Assembly: GCA_902597175.1 (NCBI GenBank)
Contig: CACJWN010000011.1
Location: 1-35,020, forward strand
Origin: an uncultured Pelagibacteraceae bacterium
GTDB taxonomy: Bacteria; Pseudomonadota; Alphaproteobacteria; Pelagibacterales; Pelagibacteraceae
Direction of reading: 5' to 3'
Length of the DNA stretch: 35,020 nt
Positions 1 to 8,377 of the stretch are shown piece by piece. Position numbers and translations under genes: made by a program. The notes below the pieces were generated by a model that was not told where the DNA came from, made no database searches, and saw nothing but the letters and a program-made list of their open reading frames with translations. The first letter of the stretch is position 1, and each line of letters opens with the position of its first letter.

Positions 1-1
1 T

Positions 2-1138
2 AGGGGTTTTAAAATTAACAGTAAAATTTGGTTAAAAAATTATTTGGATGCAACAAAAAATAAAAATGTTGATTTAATTGTTGAACTTATTGGTGGAGCA
101 GAAGGTCCAGCTAAAAAGCTAGTTTTCAATGCTTTAAAAAACAAAAAACATGTTGTGACAGCAAATAAAGCTTTGATTGCCAAATATGGAAATGAATTGG
201 CTAAAATTGCAGAAAAAAATAATGTAAATTTAGAATTTGAAGCTTCAGTTTGCGGAGGGGTTCCTATTATTAGATCTTTAAAAGAGGGATTAATAGCAAA
301 TAAAATTCATAAAGTTTATGGAATTTTTAACGGGACATCGAATTACATTCTTTCTTCTATGGATAAAGAAAACAAATCTTTTAGTGATGTATTACTTAAA
401 GCAAAAAAATTAGGATACGCAGAGTCAAATCCTTTATCTGACCTAAATGGTGACGATGTTTCAGCTAAATTAAAGATTTTGTCATCTCTATGTTTTAATT
501 CATTTTTAAACAATAATATTCACGTTGAAGGAATTAAAGACGTAGATAAAGATGACATAAGTTACGCAAAAAAGCTTGGCTATAAAATTAAGTTATTAGG
601 TTATGCGGAATTAATAGGTAAACATATTTTTCAGAGAGTTCATCCAACATTAATTAGAAAGAGTTCTTATGTTGCAAGCATAGATGGTGTTTTAAACGCA
701 GTAATTATAGATGGAATTCCAGTAGGTCAAAGCATAATACAAGGTGAGGGCGCTGGACCAGCTGCTACAACTTCTGCATTAATCTCTGATATCTCATCTA
801 TTCTAAGAGGTAACATTAAATTTCCTTTTTCGATTTCGAATAAGGAAAGAAAAAATTTAAACTTCAGACAAATTTCAGAGCGTTATTTTTCGGCATACTT
901 CAGATTTAATGTTGCCGATAAACCTGGAGTATTATCTAATATTACTCAAATTTTTTCGAAAAATAATGTCTCTATAAAAAGATTAGTTCAAGATCCAAAT
1001 AAAAATAAAGGCTCTTCATCAATTGTAATAATAACTCATCCTTCAAAAGATAAATCCTTAAACAAAATAATAAAGATAATTAATAGAAGATCTTATGTTA
1101 AAAAAAGATCAAAATTGATAAGAATTGATGAAGAATAA
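2..1138 (+). CDS. hom: homoserine dehydrogenase, 5'-truncated by window edge
   Basis: Reduces aspartate semialdehyde to homoserine with NAD(P)H, the branch point to threonine and methionine. The frame is open from base 2, so the gene starts outside the window; roughly the first 50-60 residues (the start of the Rossmann fold) are missing. Visible are the end of the NAD-binding domain (VELIGG, VTANKALIAKYG), the substrate-binding/catalytic part (FNGTSNYI, then DLNGDDVSAKLK with the conserved Asp and Lys), and a C-terminal ACT domain starting about YFRFNVADKPGVLS, which in this family senses threonine. The TTG at 44 is not the start: the upstream codons are in frame and protein-like. The stop TAA touches the glpX ATG, so both are probably in one operon. 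Confidence 0.95.
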   Translation, partial: RGFKINSKIWLKNYLDATKNKNVDLIVELIGGAEGPAKKLVFNALKNKKHVVTANKALIAKYGNELAKIAEKNNVNLEFEASVCGGVPIIRSLKEGLIANKIHKVYGIFNGTSNYILSSMDKENKSFSDVLLKAKKLGYAESNPLSDLNGDDVSAKLKILSSLCFNSFLNNNIHVEGIKDVDKDDISYAKKLGYKIKLLGYAELIGKHIFQRVHPTLIRKSSYVASIDGVLNAVIIDGIPVGQSIIQGEGAGPAATTSALISDISSILRGNIKFPFSISNKERKNLNFRQISERYFSAYFRFNVADKPGVLSNITQIFSKNNVSIKRLVQDPNKNKGSSSIVIITHPSKDKSLNKIIKIINRRSYVKKRSKLIRIDEE

Positions 1139-2080
1139 ATGTCAATTGATCAAAAATTTTTAAATTTATTTATTAAAGCAACCGAAAAAGCAGCTATAGG
1201 CGCGTCTAAATTTATTGGAAAAAAAGATAAAATCGGAGCAGATAAAGGCGCAGTAGATCCGATGAGAAGAGAGCTTAATAAAATCAATATGGATGGAACT
1301 ATAGTTATAGGCGAAGGAGAAATGGATGATGCACCTATGCTTTATATCGGAGAAAAACTTGGAACTTTAAATGGACCTAAATTTGATATTGCGGTTGATC
1401 CTTTAGAGGGTACAAAATTTACTGCTAACAATCAGCCTAATGCGTTTTCAGTAATTGCAGTTGCCAAAAAGGGTGATTTGCTATCAGCGCCAGATACTTA
1501 CATGGAAAAAATAGCAATTGGAGGAAATCTTCCTAAAAATTTATTAGATATTGATAATGGAGTTGAGAAAAATATTAAATTACTTGCAAAAGCAAAAAAT
1601 AAAAAAATTTCAGAACTAAATGCTTGTGTGCTTAAAAGATCAAGACACGATCATATTGTACAAACTCTAAGTAAAATGAAAGTAAATATAAATTTTATTT
1701 CAGATGGAGATATAGCAGGCGTATTGAGTGTTATAGGTACTAACCCTAAAAATGATATTTATTATAGCACTGGCGGTGGTCCAGAAGGTGTTTTAGCCGC
1801 TTCTGCGTTATCCTGTTTCGGTGGGCAAATACAAGGAAAACTTGTTTTAAATGAGGAAGAAAAAATTAGAGCAAAAAAATTAGGAATAAAAGATTTTAAA
1901 AAAAAATATAATATCGAAGATATGATAAAAGGAGATGTAATTTTTTGCGCTACAGGTGTAACAGATGGAGATCTAACTAAAGGTGTCAAAGACTTAGGTA
2001 ATGAATACGAGGTCACGACATTTGCTTTACATAAAAGTAGAAAAATTAACAAAATTATAACTAATATTTACAATAAATGA
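1139..2080 (+). CDS. glpX: class II fructose-1,6-bisphosphatase
   Basis: Hydrolyses fructose-1,6-bisphosphate to fructose-6-phosphate in gluconeogenesis; some members also act on sedoheptulose-1,7-bisphosphate. The 313-residue protein is a normal GlpX length. It carries the lithium-sensitive phosphatase metal site (GEGEMDDAPMLY near residues 58-69), the DPLEGT motif near residue 88, and STGGGPEGVLAAS further on. No class I FBPase motifs are seen. The ATG follows the hom stop with no gap, and its own TGA overlaps the recJ ATG (ATGA), so hom-glpX-recJ look translationally coupled. The function is secure; which bisphosphate is preferred cannot be read from sequence. Confidence 0.95.
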   Translation: MSIDQKFLNLFIKATEKAAIGASKFIGKKDKIGADKGAVDPMRRELNKINMDGTIVIGEGEMDDAPMLYIGEKLGTLNGPKFDIAVDPLEGTKFTANNQPNAFSVIAVAKKGDLLSAPDTYMEKIAIGGNLPKNLLDIDNGVEKNIKLLAKAKNKKISELNACVLKRSRHDHIVQTLSKMKVNINFISDGDIAGVLSVIGTNPKNDIYYSTGGGPEGVLAASALSCFGGQIQGKLVLNEEEKIRAKKLGIKDFKKKYNIEDMIKGDVIFCATGVTDGDLTKGVKDLGNEYEVTTFALHKSRKINKIITNIYNK

Positions 2081-3864
2081 TTTTAAACTCAGTAAGTAAT
2101 AGAAGCTGGATTTTTAAAGAATATAATGATCAAGATGTTTTGTTTTATAAAGAAAATTATTCACTTGATGAAATAACTTCGAAATTATTATCTATAAGAA
2201 AAATTAAAAAAGAAGACGTCCAGGCTTTTTTAAGCCCATCCATCAAAAACTTTTTACCTAATCCTGAGATTATTAATGATATGGAAAAATCTGCAAAAAG
2301 AACCATGCATGCAATTAAAAATAAACATAAAGTTGGAATTTTAGGAGATTATGATGTTGATGGAGCATCTGCTACTGCCTTACTTGCAAATTTTTTTAGT
2401 AAAATAAATATCCCTCATGAAATTTATATACCGGATAGAAAAACTGAAGGGTACGGTCCGTCTATAGAGTCTATCAAAAAGTTAATTGAAAATGGGGTAA
2501 AGCTTATATTTACGGTTGATTGTGGTACACTTTCTTTCGATGCGATTGAATTTGCGTTTAGAAATAAAATAGATGTTATAATACTTGATCATCATCAATC
2601 AGAAGTAAAATTACCTAAAGCGTATTCGATAGTAAATCCAAATAGACTAGATGATAACTCAAACTTAAAATATTTATGTGCAGCTGGAGTTACATTTATG
2701 TTTTTAGTATCTTTGAATAAAGAGTTAAGATCAATTAAATGGTTTATTGAAAATCAAATTTCTGAACCAAATTTAATCGATTTTTTAGATTTAGTTGCAT
2801 TAGGAACTGTGTGTGATGTAGTCCCCCTTGTTGGATTAAATAGAGCAATTGTTTCTCAAGGATTAAAAATTTTAAAATCTAAAAAAAATTTGGGCCTAAA
2901 AACGTTACTTGATATTTGTGGTGTGCAAAGCAAACCCAATGTATATCACATTGGGTACTTATTAGGACCAAGAATTAATGCTGGAGGCAGAGTTGGAAAG
3001 TCGACTCATGGAGCTAACTTACTTATTAACAAAAATCCAAGAGATGTTTTTAAATTGGCCTCAGAATTAGATATTTTTAATAAAGAGAGACAGCTTTTAG
3101 AAAAAGAGGTGCTCGATAAAATTTTATTTAAGATAGGAAATAAAATACATGACCCTGTAATAATTATTGATGGCAAGGGTTGGCATGAGGGAGTAATTGG
3201 AATAGTCGCATCTAGAATTAAAGACAAATTTAATAAACCAGTGATTATAATAACAATTAGTGATGAAGGTGTTGGAAAAGCATCTGCAAGATCTGTAGTT
3301 GGTTTTGATATTGGTTCAGCAATTATTTCAGCTACTCATGAAAAAATTCTCATTAAGGGCGGTGGTCATAAAATGGCTGGAGGATTTTCAGTAACAGTTG
3401 AAAATATTGAAAGATTTAAAAAATTTATTTTTAAAAGATATGAGAAAGAAAACATTAAATCATCAAAGATTAAATCTTTGTATTTAGATTGCGTTATAGC
3501 GCCAACTGCTTTAAATCTAGAGTTTTACAATAAAGTTAATTCACTGGCGCCTTTTGGTTCAGGTAATCCAGAGCCAAAGTTCGTTTTAGAGAATATGAAA
3601 TCAGTCAATAATAAAGTTATAAAAGACAAACATATAAAATCAGTATTAGTTGGAATGGACGGATCAACTGTTAAATCTATAGCATTTAACTGCGTCGAAA
3701 ATGAAATCGGAGCATATTTGCTTAAAAAAGATAAAAGATTATTTAATATTGCAGGTAAATTATCCCTAAACGAGTGGCAAGGGCAATCAAATGTGGAGTT
3801 TATTATCGATGATATTTCTGTTAATAAGACACTCAAAAATACGGTCCCATCGTCTATCGGTTAG
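2077..3864 (+). CDS. recJ: single-stranded-DNA-specific exonuclease RecJ
   Basis: 5'->3' ssDNA exonuclease for recombinational and mismatch repair. The DHH-family core is complete: DYDVDGASATALL (motif I), FTVDCGT, LDHHQ (motif III), then the DHHA1 domain with GGGHKMAGG near residues 428-436, followed by the RecJ OB-type C-terminal domain. Length 595 residues is typical. It starts on an ATGA overlap with glpX. The 3' end is odd: the TAG stop at 3862-3864 lies inside the tRNA-Glu gene, so the last seven residues (TVPSSIG) are encoded by the tRNA acceptor and D arm. No earlier stop exists, so the overlap is real unless there is a sequencing error. Confidence 0.95.
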   Translation: MILNSVSNRSWIFKEYNDQDVLFYKENYSLDEITSKLLSIRKIKKEDVQAFLSPSIKNFLPNPEIINDMEKSAKRTMHAIKNKHKVGILGDYDVDGASATALLANFFSKINIPHEIYIPDRKTEGYGPSIESIKKLIENGVKLIFTVDCGTLSFDAIEFAFRNKIDVIILDHHQSEVKLPKAYSIVNPNRLDDNSNLKYLCAAGVTFMFLVSLNKELRSIKWFIENQISEPNLIDFLDLVALGTVCDVVPLVGLNRAIVSQGLKILKSKKNLGLKTLLDICGVQSKPNVYHIGYLLGPRINAGGRVGKSTHGANLLINKNPRDVFKLASELDIFNKERQLLEKEVLDKILFKIGNKIHDPVIIIDGKGWHEGVIGIVASRIKDKFNKPVIIITISDEGVGKASARSVVGFDIGSAIISATHEKILIKGGGHKMAGGFSVTVENIERFKKFIFKRYEKENIKSSKIKSLYLDCVIAPTALNLEFYNKVNSLAPFGSGNPEPKFVLENMKSVNNKVIKDKHIKSVLVGMDGSTVKSIAFNCVENEIGAYLLKKDKRLFNIAGKLSLNEWQGQSNVEFIIDDISVNKTLKNTVPSSIG

Positions 3865-3917
3865 GACAGTTGGTTTTCATCCAACAAAGAGGGGTTCGAT
3901 TCCCCTTGGGACCGCCA
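3843..3917 (+). tRNA. tRNA-Glu(TTC) with encoded CCA
   Basis: A complete cloverleaf can be folded. The 7-bp acceptor pairs GGTCCCA with TGGGACC. The anticodon stem GTTGG/CCAAC encloses loop TTTTCAT, giving anticodon TTC. The T arm is GGGG-TTCGATT-CCCC. The discriminator is G and CCA is encoded at 3915-3917. Its first 22 nt overlap the 3' end of recJ, and the next gene starts 7 nt after CCA, so it is probably processed out of a recJ-tRNA-dehydrogenase transcript. I see no convincing private promoter. Confidence 0.97.
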
Positions 3918-3923
3918 AAGAAA

Positions 3924-4880
3924 ATGCATAAAGTAGCAATTATAGAAAAGATTCACCAAGACGGAATAAATTTATTAAAAAATAATCCAGCGTTCGAATT
4001 TGAAATAATCGAAGATGCTTCCGAAGAAAATTTAATAAAAGTACTACCTAATTTTGATGCTTGTACACTAAGAGTTTCAAAATTAAATGAAAAAATTCTA
4101 TCTAAATGTAAAAATTTAAAGGTTATATCTAGACATGGTGTTGGATATGATAATGTCGATTTAAATTATATTAAAAAAAACAAAATAACTTTATTAATAA
4201 CTGCTACAGCGAATGCAGTGGCTGTAGCAGAACATGTAATTTACATGATGCTATCTATATCTAAAAGTATTAATCAATACGACCAGGAAGTTAGAATTGG
4301 AAATTTTAAAAAAAATGCATCTATTATTACTACTTTAGAACTTTTTAAAAAAGAGATTCTAATAGTCGGATTTGGAAGGATAGGTCAAAGTTTAATCAAA
4401 AGATGCAAAGGTTTCGAGATGAAAGTAAAAGTATTTGATCCTTTTGTTGATAAAGAGACTATTGAAAGATTTGGAGGACAAAAAATTGAAAATCTTGATG
4501 ATGGATTAAAAATTTGTGACTATGTTTCTTTACATGTTCCGTTAAATGAAAAAACTAAAAATTTGATTGATTATTCTAAACTTAAGAATATGAAAAGAGA
4601 AGTAATTATAATCAATACTGCAAGAGGCGGAATTATCAACGAAAAAGATTTAGATAAGGCATTGAGAGAGAATATAATTTTTGGAGCAGGATTAGATGTT
4701 TTTGAAAATGAGCCTATAGATAAAACTAATCCTCTGCTATCAAATAAAAAAGTTTTATTAAGTCCACATTCAGCAACATTTACGAATGAATGTAAATCTA
4801 GAATGTCTTTAGAAACAACTAAAAATATTATTGATTTTTTTGAAAATAAGATTGATAAATCTATGATTGTAAAATTATGA
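3924..4880 (+). CDS. D-isomer-specific 2-hydroxyacid dehydrogenase (SerA-like)
   Basis: NAD-dependent dehydrogenase of the D-3-phosphoglycerate dehydrogenase/hydroxypyruvate reductase superfamily. The start is the ATG at 3924 (MHKVAIIEK); the frame stays open upstream only because it reads through the tRNA. Visible: substrate-domain segment SRHGVGYDNVD, dinucleotide motif VGFGRIGQ, and the catalytic triad Arg in INTARGG, Glu in DVFENEP and His in SPHSA. At 318 residues it lacks the C-terminal ACT or ASB regulatory domains of long SerA forms, so it could be a SerA of the short type, a glyoxylate/hydroxypyruvate reductase or a related enzyme. The stop overlaps the next start (ATGA). Confidence 0.88.
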   Translation: MHKVAIIEKIHQDGINLLKNNPAFEFEIIEDASEENLIKVLPNFDACTLRVSKLNEKILSKCKNLKVISRHGVGYDNVDLNYIKKNKITLLITATANAVAVAEHVIYMMLSISKSINQYDQEVRIGNFKKNASIITTLELFKKEILIVGFGRIGQSLIKRCKGFEMKVKVFDPFVDKETIERFGGQKIENLDDGLKICDYVSLHVPLNEKTKNLIDYSKLKNMKREVIIINTARGGIINEKDLDKALRENIIFGAGLDVFENEPIDKTNPLLSNKKVLLSPHSATFTNECKSRMSLETTKNIIDFFENKIDKSMIVKL

Positions 4881-5386
4881 TAGATATAAATAGGAAATTA
4901 AAAAATTTTGGTCCATTAGAAGTTTTAGTATTAAGTTCTATTACATATGTGGTTGTAATGTTATTATGGACAGCTTCAACAAGATCAGAAGTTTTACAAA
5001 AAGCAAACGATATAAAATCAAATCATAAGTCTGTGGTTGATTTCATTAATGACGAGGTAAATAGTTGCAGCTCAAATGAAGAGGGTTCAACGTCTTGGGG
5101 TGAGAAATGCAATTCTGTTTGGAGTTCAGATAAAATTGTAAATTATGTGTTAAATAATATTGATCTAAAAAACCCATATTCAATTAAAAAACCTTTAATT
5201 CAAACCTCTCAAGATCCCAGAATTCAGGCCGAAGGTAAAGCGGGTCAATCTACAGATAAAGGTATAATTTTTGTTTCTTCAAATAACTTTGAGTCAGAGG
5301 CAGGGTCAGAATGGGTAGTTGGTACTTGTATAAAGTCACCTTGCGTAGCTGCGGGTAATAATGAATTAGTCTCTGTATACCGTTAA
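4877..5386 (+). CDS. small membrane-anchored protein, pilin-like layout, function unknown
   Basis: 169 residues, not recognised as a known family. A short basic N-terminus (about 12 residues) is followed by one strongly hydrophobic helix (about 13-33), a polar helix, then a compact domain with four cysteines: Cys at SCSS, EKCN, GTCI and SPCV, likely two disulfides in the periplasm. This layout resembles type IV pilin-like proteins. A Gly-Pro-Leu-Glu sits at the start of the helix, but the Glu is at +3 rather than the canonical +5 after Gly, so prepilin processing is uncertain. It overlaps the upstream dehydrogenase by ATGA. Its stop shares a TTAA with the convergent iolE stop. Confidence 0.75.
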   Translation: MIDINRKLKNFGPLEVLVLSSITYVVVMLLWTASTRSEVLQKANDIKSNHKSVVDFINDEVNSCSSNEEGSTSWGEKCNSVWSSDKIVNYVLNNIDLKNPYSIKKPLIQTSQDPRIQAEGKAGQSTDKGIIFVSSNNFESEAGSEWVVGTCIKSPCVAAGNNELVSVYR

Positions 5387-6282
5387 TTTATAATTTCAAA
5401 ACCACATTGTTTTGCAGTTTTACTTAAATAATTGAAACCAATTTTTGCATATTCAAATGGATTTGCTTTAGCAGGGTCTTGTTCTGCTTCTACCACAAGC
5501 CATCCTGAATAATTTTTTTTCTTCAAAGTATTTAAGAAAGGAATGTAGTCAATACATCCATCACCTGGCACAGTAAATGCCCCATCTAAAAATGCTTGTC
5601 TAAATGTTGCATCATTTCTCAGTGATTTTTCTAAAATATCTTTTCTAATGTCTTTGCAATGAACGTGGATTATTCGTTCGTAAAAATTTTCAACTATTTT
5701 AATAGAGTCACCTTGGGCAAACAACATATGGCCAGTATCTACTAATAATTTAACTGTATCCTTTGTATTTTCTATAAGTCTAGAAGTATCTTCCTCAGTT
5801 TCTATTATAGTTCCCATGTGATGATGATAAGCTAATGGCATATTTTCATCTATCATCATTTTACTAATTTCATTTATTGAATAAATAAATCTATTCCAAT
5901 CATCTTTATCTAATTTAGGCCTTTTTGATAACGGTGTTATGGGATCTCCTTGGACGGAGTCTGTAACCTCAGCAAAAACCATGCAAGGGGCTTTACAATC
6001 TTTGAATAATTTAAGTTGTTTTTGCATAAGTTTAAATTCTTCTTTTGGTGATCTTTTTAATAATTGAGCTCCATACCAACCTGAACATAATTTAAGGTTT
6101 TCTTTTTGAAGTTTAGGAATAAGTTCACTTGAATTCATTGGAAATTTTCCGCCAGATTCAATTCCAGTAAAACCTGCCATACTCGCTTCTTTTAAACACT
6201 GTTCCAATGGAGTTTTTCCACCTAATTCAGGCATATCATCGTTACTCCATGCTATGGGTGCTATTCCTAATCTTATCGACAT
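5383..6282 (-). CDS. iolE: myo-inosose-2 dehydratase (IolE)
   Basis: Dehydrates 2-keto-myo-inositol (scyllo-inosose) to the 1,2-dione in inositol catabolism. The ATG at 6282 (MSIRLGIAPIAW) is chosen because the IolE family begins there; 37 further in-frame residues upstream are low-complexity intergenic sequence. Family signatures are WSNDDMPELGG at the N-terminus, then GFTGIESGGKFP, YHHHMGT, LLVDTGH, VHCKDI and PGDGCIDY, which line a xylose-isomerase-like TIM barrel with metal ligands. Length 299 matches IolE. It is transcribed divergently from iolG across a 57-nt gap and ends convergently on the small membrane protein gene. Confidence 0.9.
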   Translation of the reverse strand: MSIRLGIAPIAWSNDDMPELGGKTPLEQCLKEASMAGFTGIESGGKFPMNSSELIPKLQKENLKLCSGWYGAQLLKRSPKEEFKLMQKQLKLFKDCKAPCMVFAEVTDSVQGDPITPLSKRPKLDKDDWNRFIYSINEISKMMIDENMPLAYHHHMGTIIETEEDTSRLIENTKDTVKLLVDTGHMLFAQGDSIKIVENFYERIIHVHCKDIRKDILEKSLRNDATFRQAFLDGAFTVPGDGCIDYIPFLNTLKKKNYSGWLVVEAEQDPAKANPFEYAKIGFNYLSKTAKQCGFEIIN

Positions 6283-6339
6283 AGTTTTAAGAAAGTAATA
6301 ATATTTTATATTATAAATAATTAACTTACAAAAGAATTT

Positions 6340-7335
6340 ATGATCAATGTAGCACTTTTGGGTTTTGGTAGAATTGGGCAAATGCATGCTCAAAATATAT
6401 ATCTAAATAAAACGCTTAATTTGTTATATGTATACGAAAAGATTGATAAACTTAGGAAAAAAGCTAAAAAACTTTACAATTGTAAAATTGAAAAAGATCA
6501 TAAAAAAATATTTTCAGACGAAAAAGTAGATATTATTTTTATTTCTAGCTCTACAAATACGCATATCAGATTTATCGAAGAGGGCATCAAATACAATAAA
6601 ACTATTTTTTGTGAAAAACCTTTAGACTTAAATATAAATAAAATTGTTAAAACTTTCAAAAAAGTTAAGAAAAATAAATCGAAGATACAGATGGGGTTTA
6701 ATCGAAGATTTGATCCTAGCCACCACTCAATTAAAAAAGATTTAGAAAAAGGTAAAATAGGGAGATTGGAAAAAATAATAATCACAAGTAGAGATCCAGC
6801 ACCTCCTTCAAAGACTTATCTTAGATCTTCTGGAGGTATTTTCAGAGACATGATGATTCATGATTTTGATTTATGTAGATATTATTTAAATAATGATGAA
6901 ATTTCCGAAATAAGTTCATCTGTAAGCTCTTTTGAAAATTTTTACAAAAAAATCAAAGATCATGAATTAGCTGCTGTTACTATGAAATCAAAGAAAGGTG
7001 TTATATGTGTAATCACAAATTCTAGACATTGTTCTTTTGGATACGATCAAAGGGTTGAGTTATTTGGAAAAAAAGGAATGCTTTTATCAGGCAATCAAAA
7101 GAGAACGGCAACAGAGATATTTAATTCAAATCAATCCCATTCACAAAAACCCTTTTTAAATTTTTTTATTGAACGATATAAAGAATCTTATAATTTGCAA
7201 TTGAATGAACTAATTTCTCTTCATAAAAATAGAATAAAACCTAGATCAACTTTCAAAGATGGTTATTTAGCTTTAAAAATTGCTAATGCTGCATATCAAT
7301 CTCTTAAGCAAAAAAAGGTAGTGAAATTAAAGTAA
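6340..7335 (+). CDS. iolG: inositol 2-dehydrogenase (Gfo/Idh/MocA family)
   Basis: NAD-dependent oxidation of myo-inositol to scyllo-inosose, the first catabolic step. The Rossmann motif GFGRIGQMHA is at residues 8-17, CEKPLDL carries Lys93, and the catalytic Asp170/His174 pair lies in FRDMMIHDFD, exactly the spacing of active IolG enzymes. GFNRRFDPSH is another family block. Length 331 is typical. It is divergent from iolE and followed about 100 nt later by the transporter genes. Substrate could be another inositol isomer, but adjacency to iolE and the presence of iolD favour inositol. Confidence 0.87.
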   Translation: MINVALLGFGRIGQMHAQNIYLNKTLNLLYVYEKIDKLRKKAKKLYNCKIEKDHKKIFSDEKVDIIFISSSTNTHIRFIEEGIKYNKTIFCEKPLDLNINKIVKTFKKVKKNKSKIQMGFNRRFDPSHHSIKKDLEKGKIGRLEKIIITSRDPAPPSKTYLRSSGGIFRDMMIHDFDLCRYYLNNDEISEISSSVSSFENFYKKIKDHELAAVTMKSKKGVICVITNSRHCSFGYDQRVELFGKKGMLLSGNQKRTATEIFNSNQSHSQKPFLNFFIERYKESYNLQLNELISLHKNRIKPRSTFKDGYLALKIANAAYQSLKQKKVVKLK

Positions 7336-7369
7336 ATTTTAACTACCTCTAGTTGTATGTGTTTTTTTT
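7316..7369 (+). terminator. possible weak terminator after iolG
   Basis: A 7-bp stem AGGTAGT (7316-7322) / ACTACCT (7342-7348) continues after a small internal loop into AAATT/AATTT around loop AAAGTA. A run of eight T at 7362-7369 follows, but 13 nt after the stem, so intrinsic termination would be inefficient. Confidence 0.35.
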
Positions 7370-7373
7370 CCTT

Positions 7374-7402
7374 TTGTATTTTAACAAATTTTTTGTTTTA
7401 AT
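7374..7402 (+). promoter_or_regulatory. candidate promoter for the ABC transporter operon
   Basis: TTGTAT (7374-7379), a 17-nt spacer and TTTAAT (7397-7402) fit a sigma-70-type promoter with start near 7409. It lies in the only sizeable gap between iolG and the binding-protein gene. It is a visual match only; this AT-rich background makes chance -10 boxes common. Confidence 0.4.
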
Positions 7403-7409
7403 TGCGCAA
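7402..7409. promoter_or_regulatory. palindrome TTGCGCAA, possible operator
   Basis: A perfect 8-bp palindrome with a central CG dinucleotide lies at the downstream edge of the candidate -10 and the expected transcription start, where repressors commonly bind. The central CpG is unusual in so AT-rich a gap. No regulator gene is in the window to pair with it. Confidence 0.3.
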
Positions 7410-7424
7410 ATTTAACAAACAAAT

Positions 7425-7430
7425 GAGGGA
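7425..7430 (+). promoter_or_regulatory. ribosome binding site deciding the binding-protein start
   Basis: GAGGGA lies 7 nt before the ATG at 7438. It supports that start, and hence the signal peptide, over upstream in-frame codons. Confidence 0.7.
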
Positions 7431-7437
7431 AATAATC

Positions 7438-8361
7438 ATGAAAAAAATATACTTAACTGTTGCTGCTCTAATGAGCTGGGCAATGATGTCAGTAGCTGCT
7501 CTAGCAGTAGATATTATTGTTGTGTCTCATGGACAAGCAAATGACCCTTTCTGGTCTGTTGCAAAAAATGGAGTTGATAAAGCTTGTAAAGATATGAAAG
7601 TATCTTGCAAATACACTGCTCCAGCAACGTTTGACATGGTAGAGATGGCAAAACTTATTGACAACGCTGTTTCTCAAAAGCCAAAAGGTATTGTAATAAC
7701 TCTTCCAGATGCTGCCGCTTTAGGTAAATCTGTTAAAGCTGCAATATCTGCAGGTATCCCAGTAATCTCTATGAATTCAGGTTCAGACGACTACATGAAA
7801 CTAGGTATTAGTGCTCACGTAGGTCAAACAGAGTTTGAAGCTGGCGTAGGTGGCGGACAAAAAATGAAAGCTGCTGGTGGTAAAAAAGCACTATGTGTTA
7901 ACCACGAAGTAGGTAACGTCGCTTTAGATAGAAGATGTGCTGGTTTCAAAAAAGGCTTTGGTGGATCTGTAGACATATTAGGTACATCAAATGACCCGAC
8001 TGAAATTCAAAAAGCTGTAGCTGCTAAATTAGGTGGTGGATATGACACTATTCTTACTTTAGGAGCTGGTCTAGCGGGAGAAGCTGCTCTAAAAGCTTTA
8101 GAGTCTGCTGGTAAAGTTGGAAGCGTAAAACTTGGTACATTCGATATGTCTCCAGGTATGCTTAAAGCTGCTGCTGCTGGAAAAGTTGAGTTCTTAATCG
8201 ACCAACAACAGTATCTACAAGGTTATTTACCTATAGCTATCTTTTCTCAATATATGAGATATGGAACAATGCCAGCTGGTGTTGTTATGACTGGACCTGG
8301 TTTTGTTACTCCTAATAATGCGAAGGACGTAATAAAATGGGCTGCTCAAGGTTATAGATAA
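7438..8361 (+). CDS. periplasmic sugar/cyclitol-binding protein of ABC importer
   Basis: Periplasmic_binding_protein_4-type (ribose/inositol/fructose-binding) solute receptor. Starting at 7438 gives a signal peptide (MKK..., hydrophobic core, cleavage after ALA at residue 23). The mature protein begins VDIIVVSHGQANDPFW, the classic first strand with the substrate-contacting Asp-Pro-Phe-Trp. Later blocks include GIVITLPDA, VNHEVGN, RCAGFKKGF and FDMSPGML. The gene has clearly higher GC than its neighbours, as expected for a strongly expressed protein. It is followed by a strong hairpin before the permease gene. Context suggests myo-inositol; gene order resembles FrcB (fructose/mannose/ribose). 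The exact ligand is not readable. Confidence 0.88.
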   Translation: MKKIYLTVAALMSWAMMSVAALAVDIIVVSHGQANDPFWSVAKNGVDKACKDMKVSCKYTAPATFDMVEMAKLIDNAVSQKPKGIVITLPDAAALGKSVKAAISAGIPVISMNSGSDDYMKLGISAHVGQTEFEAGVGGGQKMKAAGGKKALCVNHEVGNVALDRRCAGFKKGFGGSVDILGTSNDPTEIQKAVAAKLGGGYDTILTLGAGLAGEAALKALESAGKVGSVKLGTFDMSPGMLKAAAAGKVEFLIDQQQYLQGYLPIAIFSQYMRYGTMPAGVVMTGPGFVTPNNAKDVIKWAAQGYR

Positions 8362-8377
8362 AAAAATATTAAAAAGT

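Noticed and set aside
44-46. TTG as the start of homoserine dehydrogenase
   Set aside because: The frame is open to the window edge with plausible protein upstream; the gene is simply cut.
3870-3923. 18-residue N-terminal extension of the hydroxyacid dehydrogenase
   Set aside because: These codons are the tRNA-Glu sequence; the family starts at the ATG at 3924.
6283-6393. 37-residue N-terminal extension of iolE overlapping iolG
   Set aside because: Low-complexity, not family-like, and it would run into the iolG start; IolE proteins begin at MSIRLGI.
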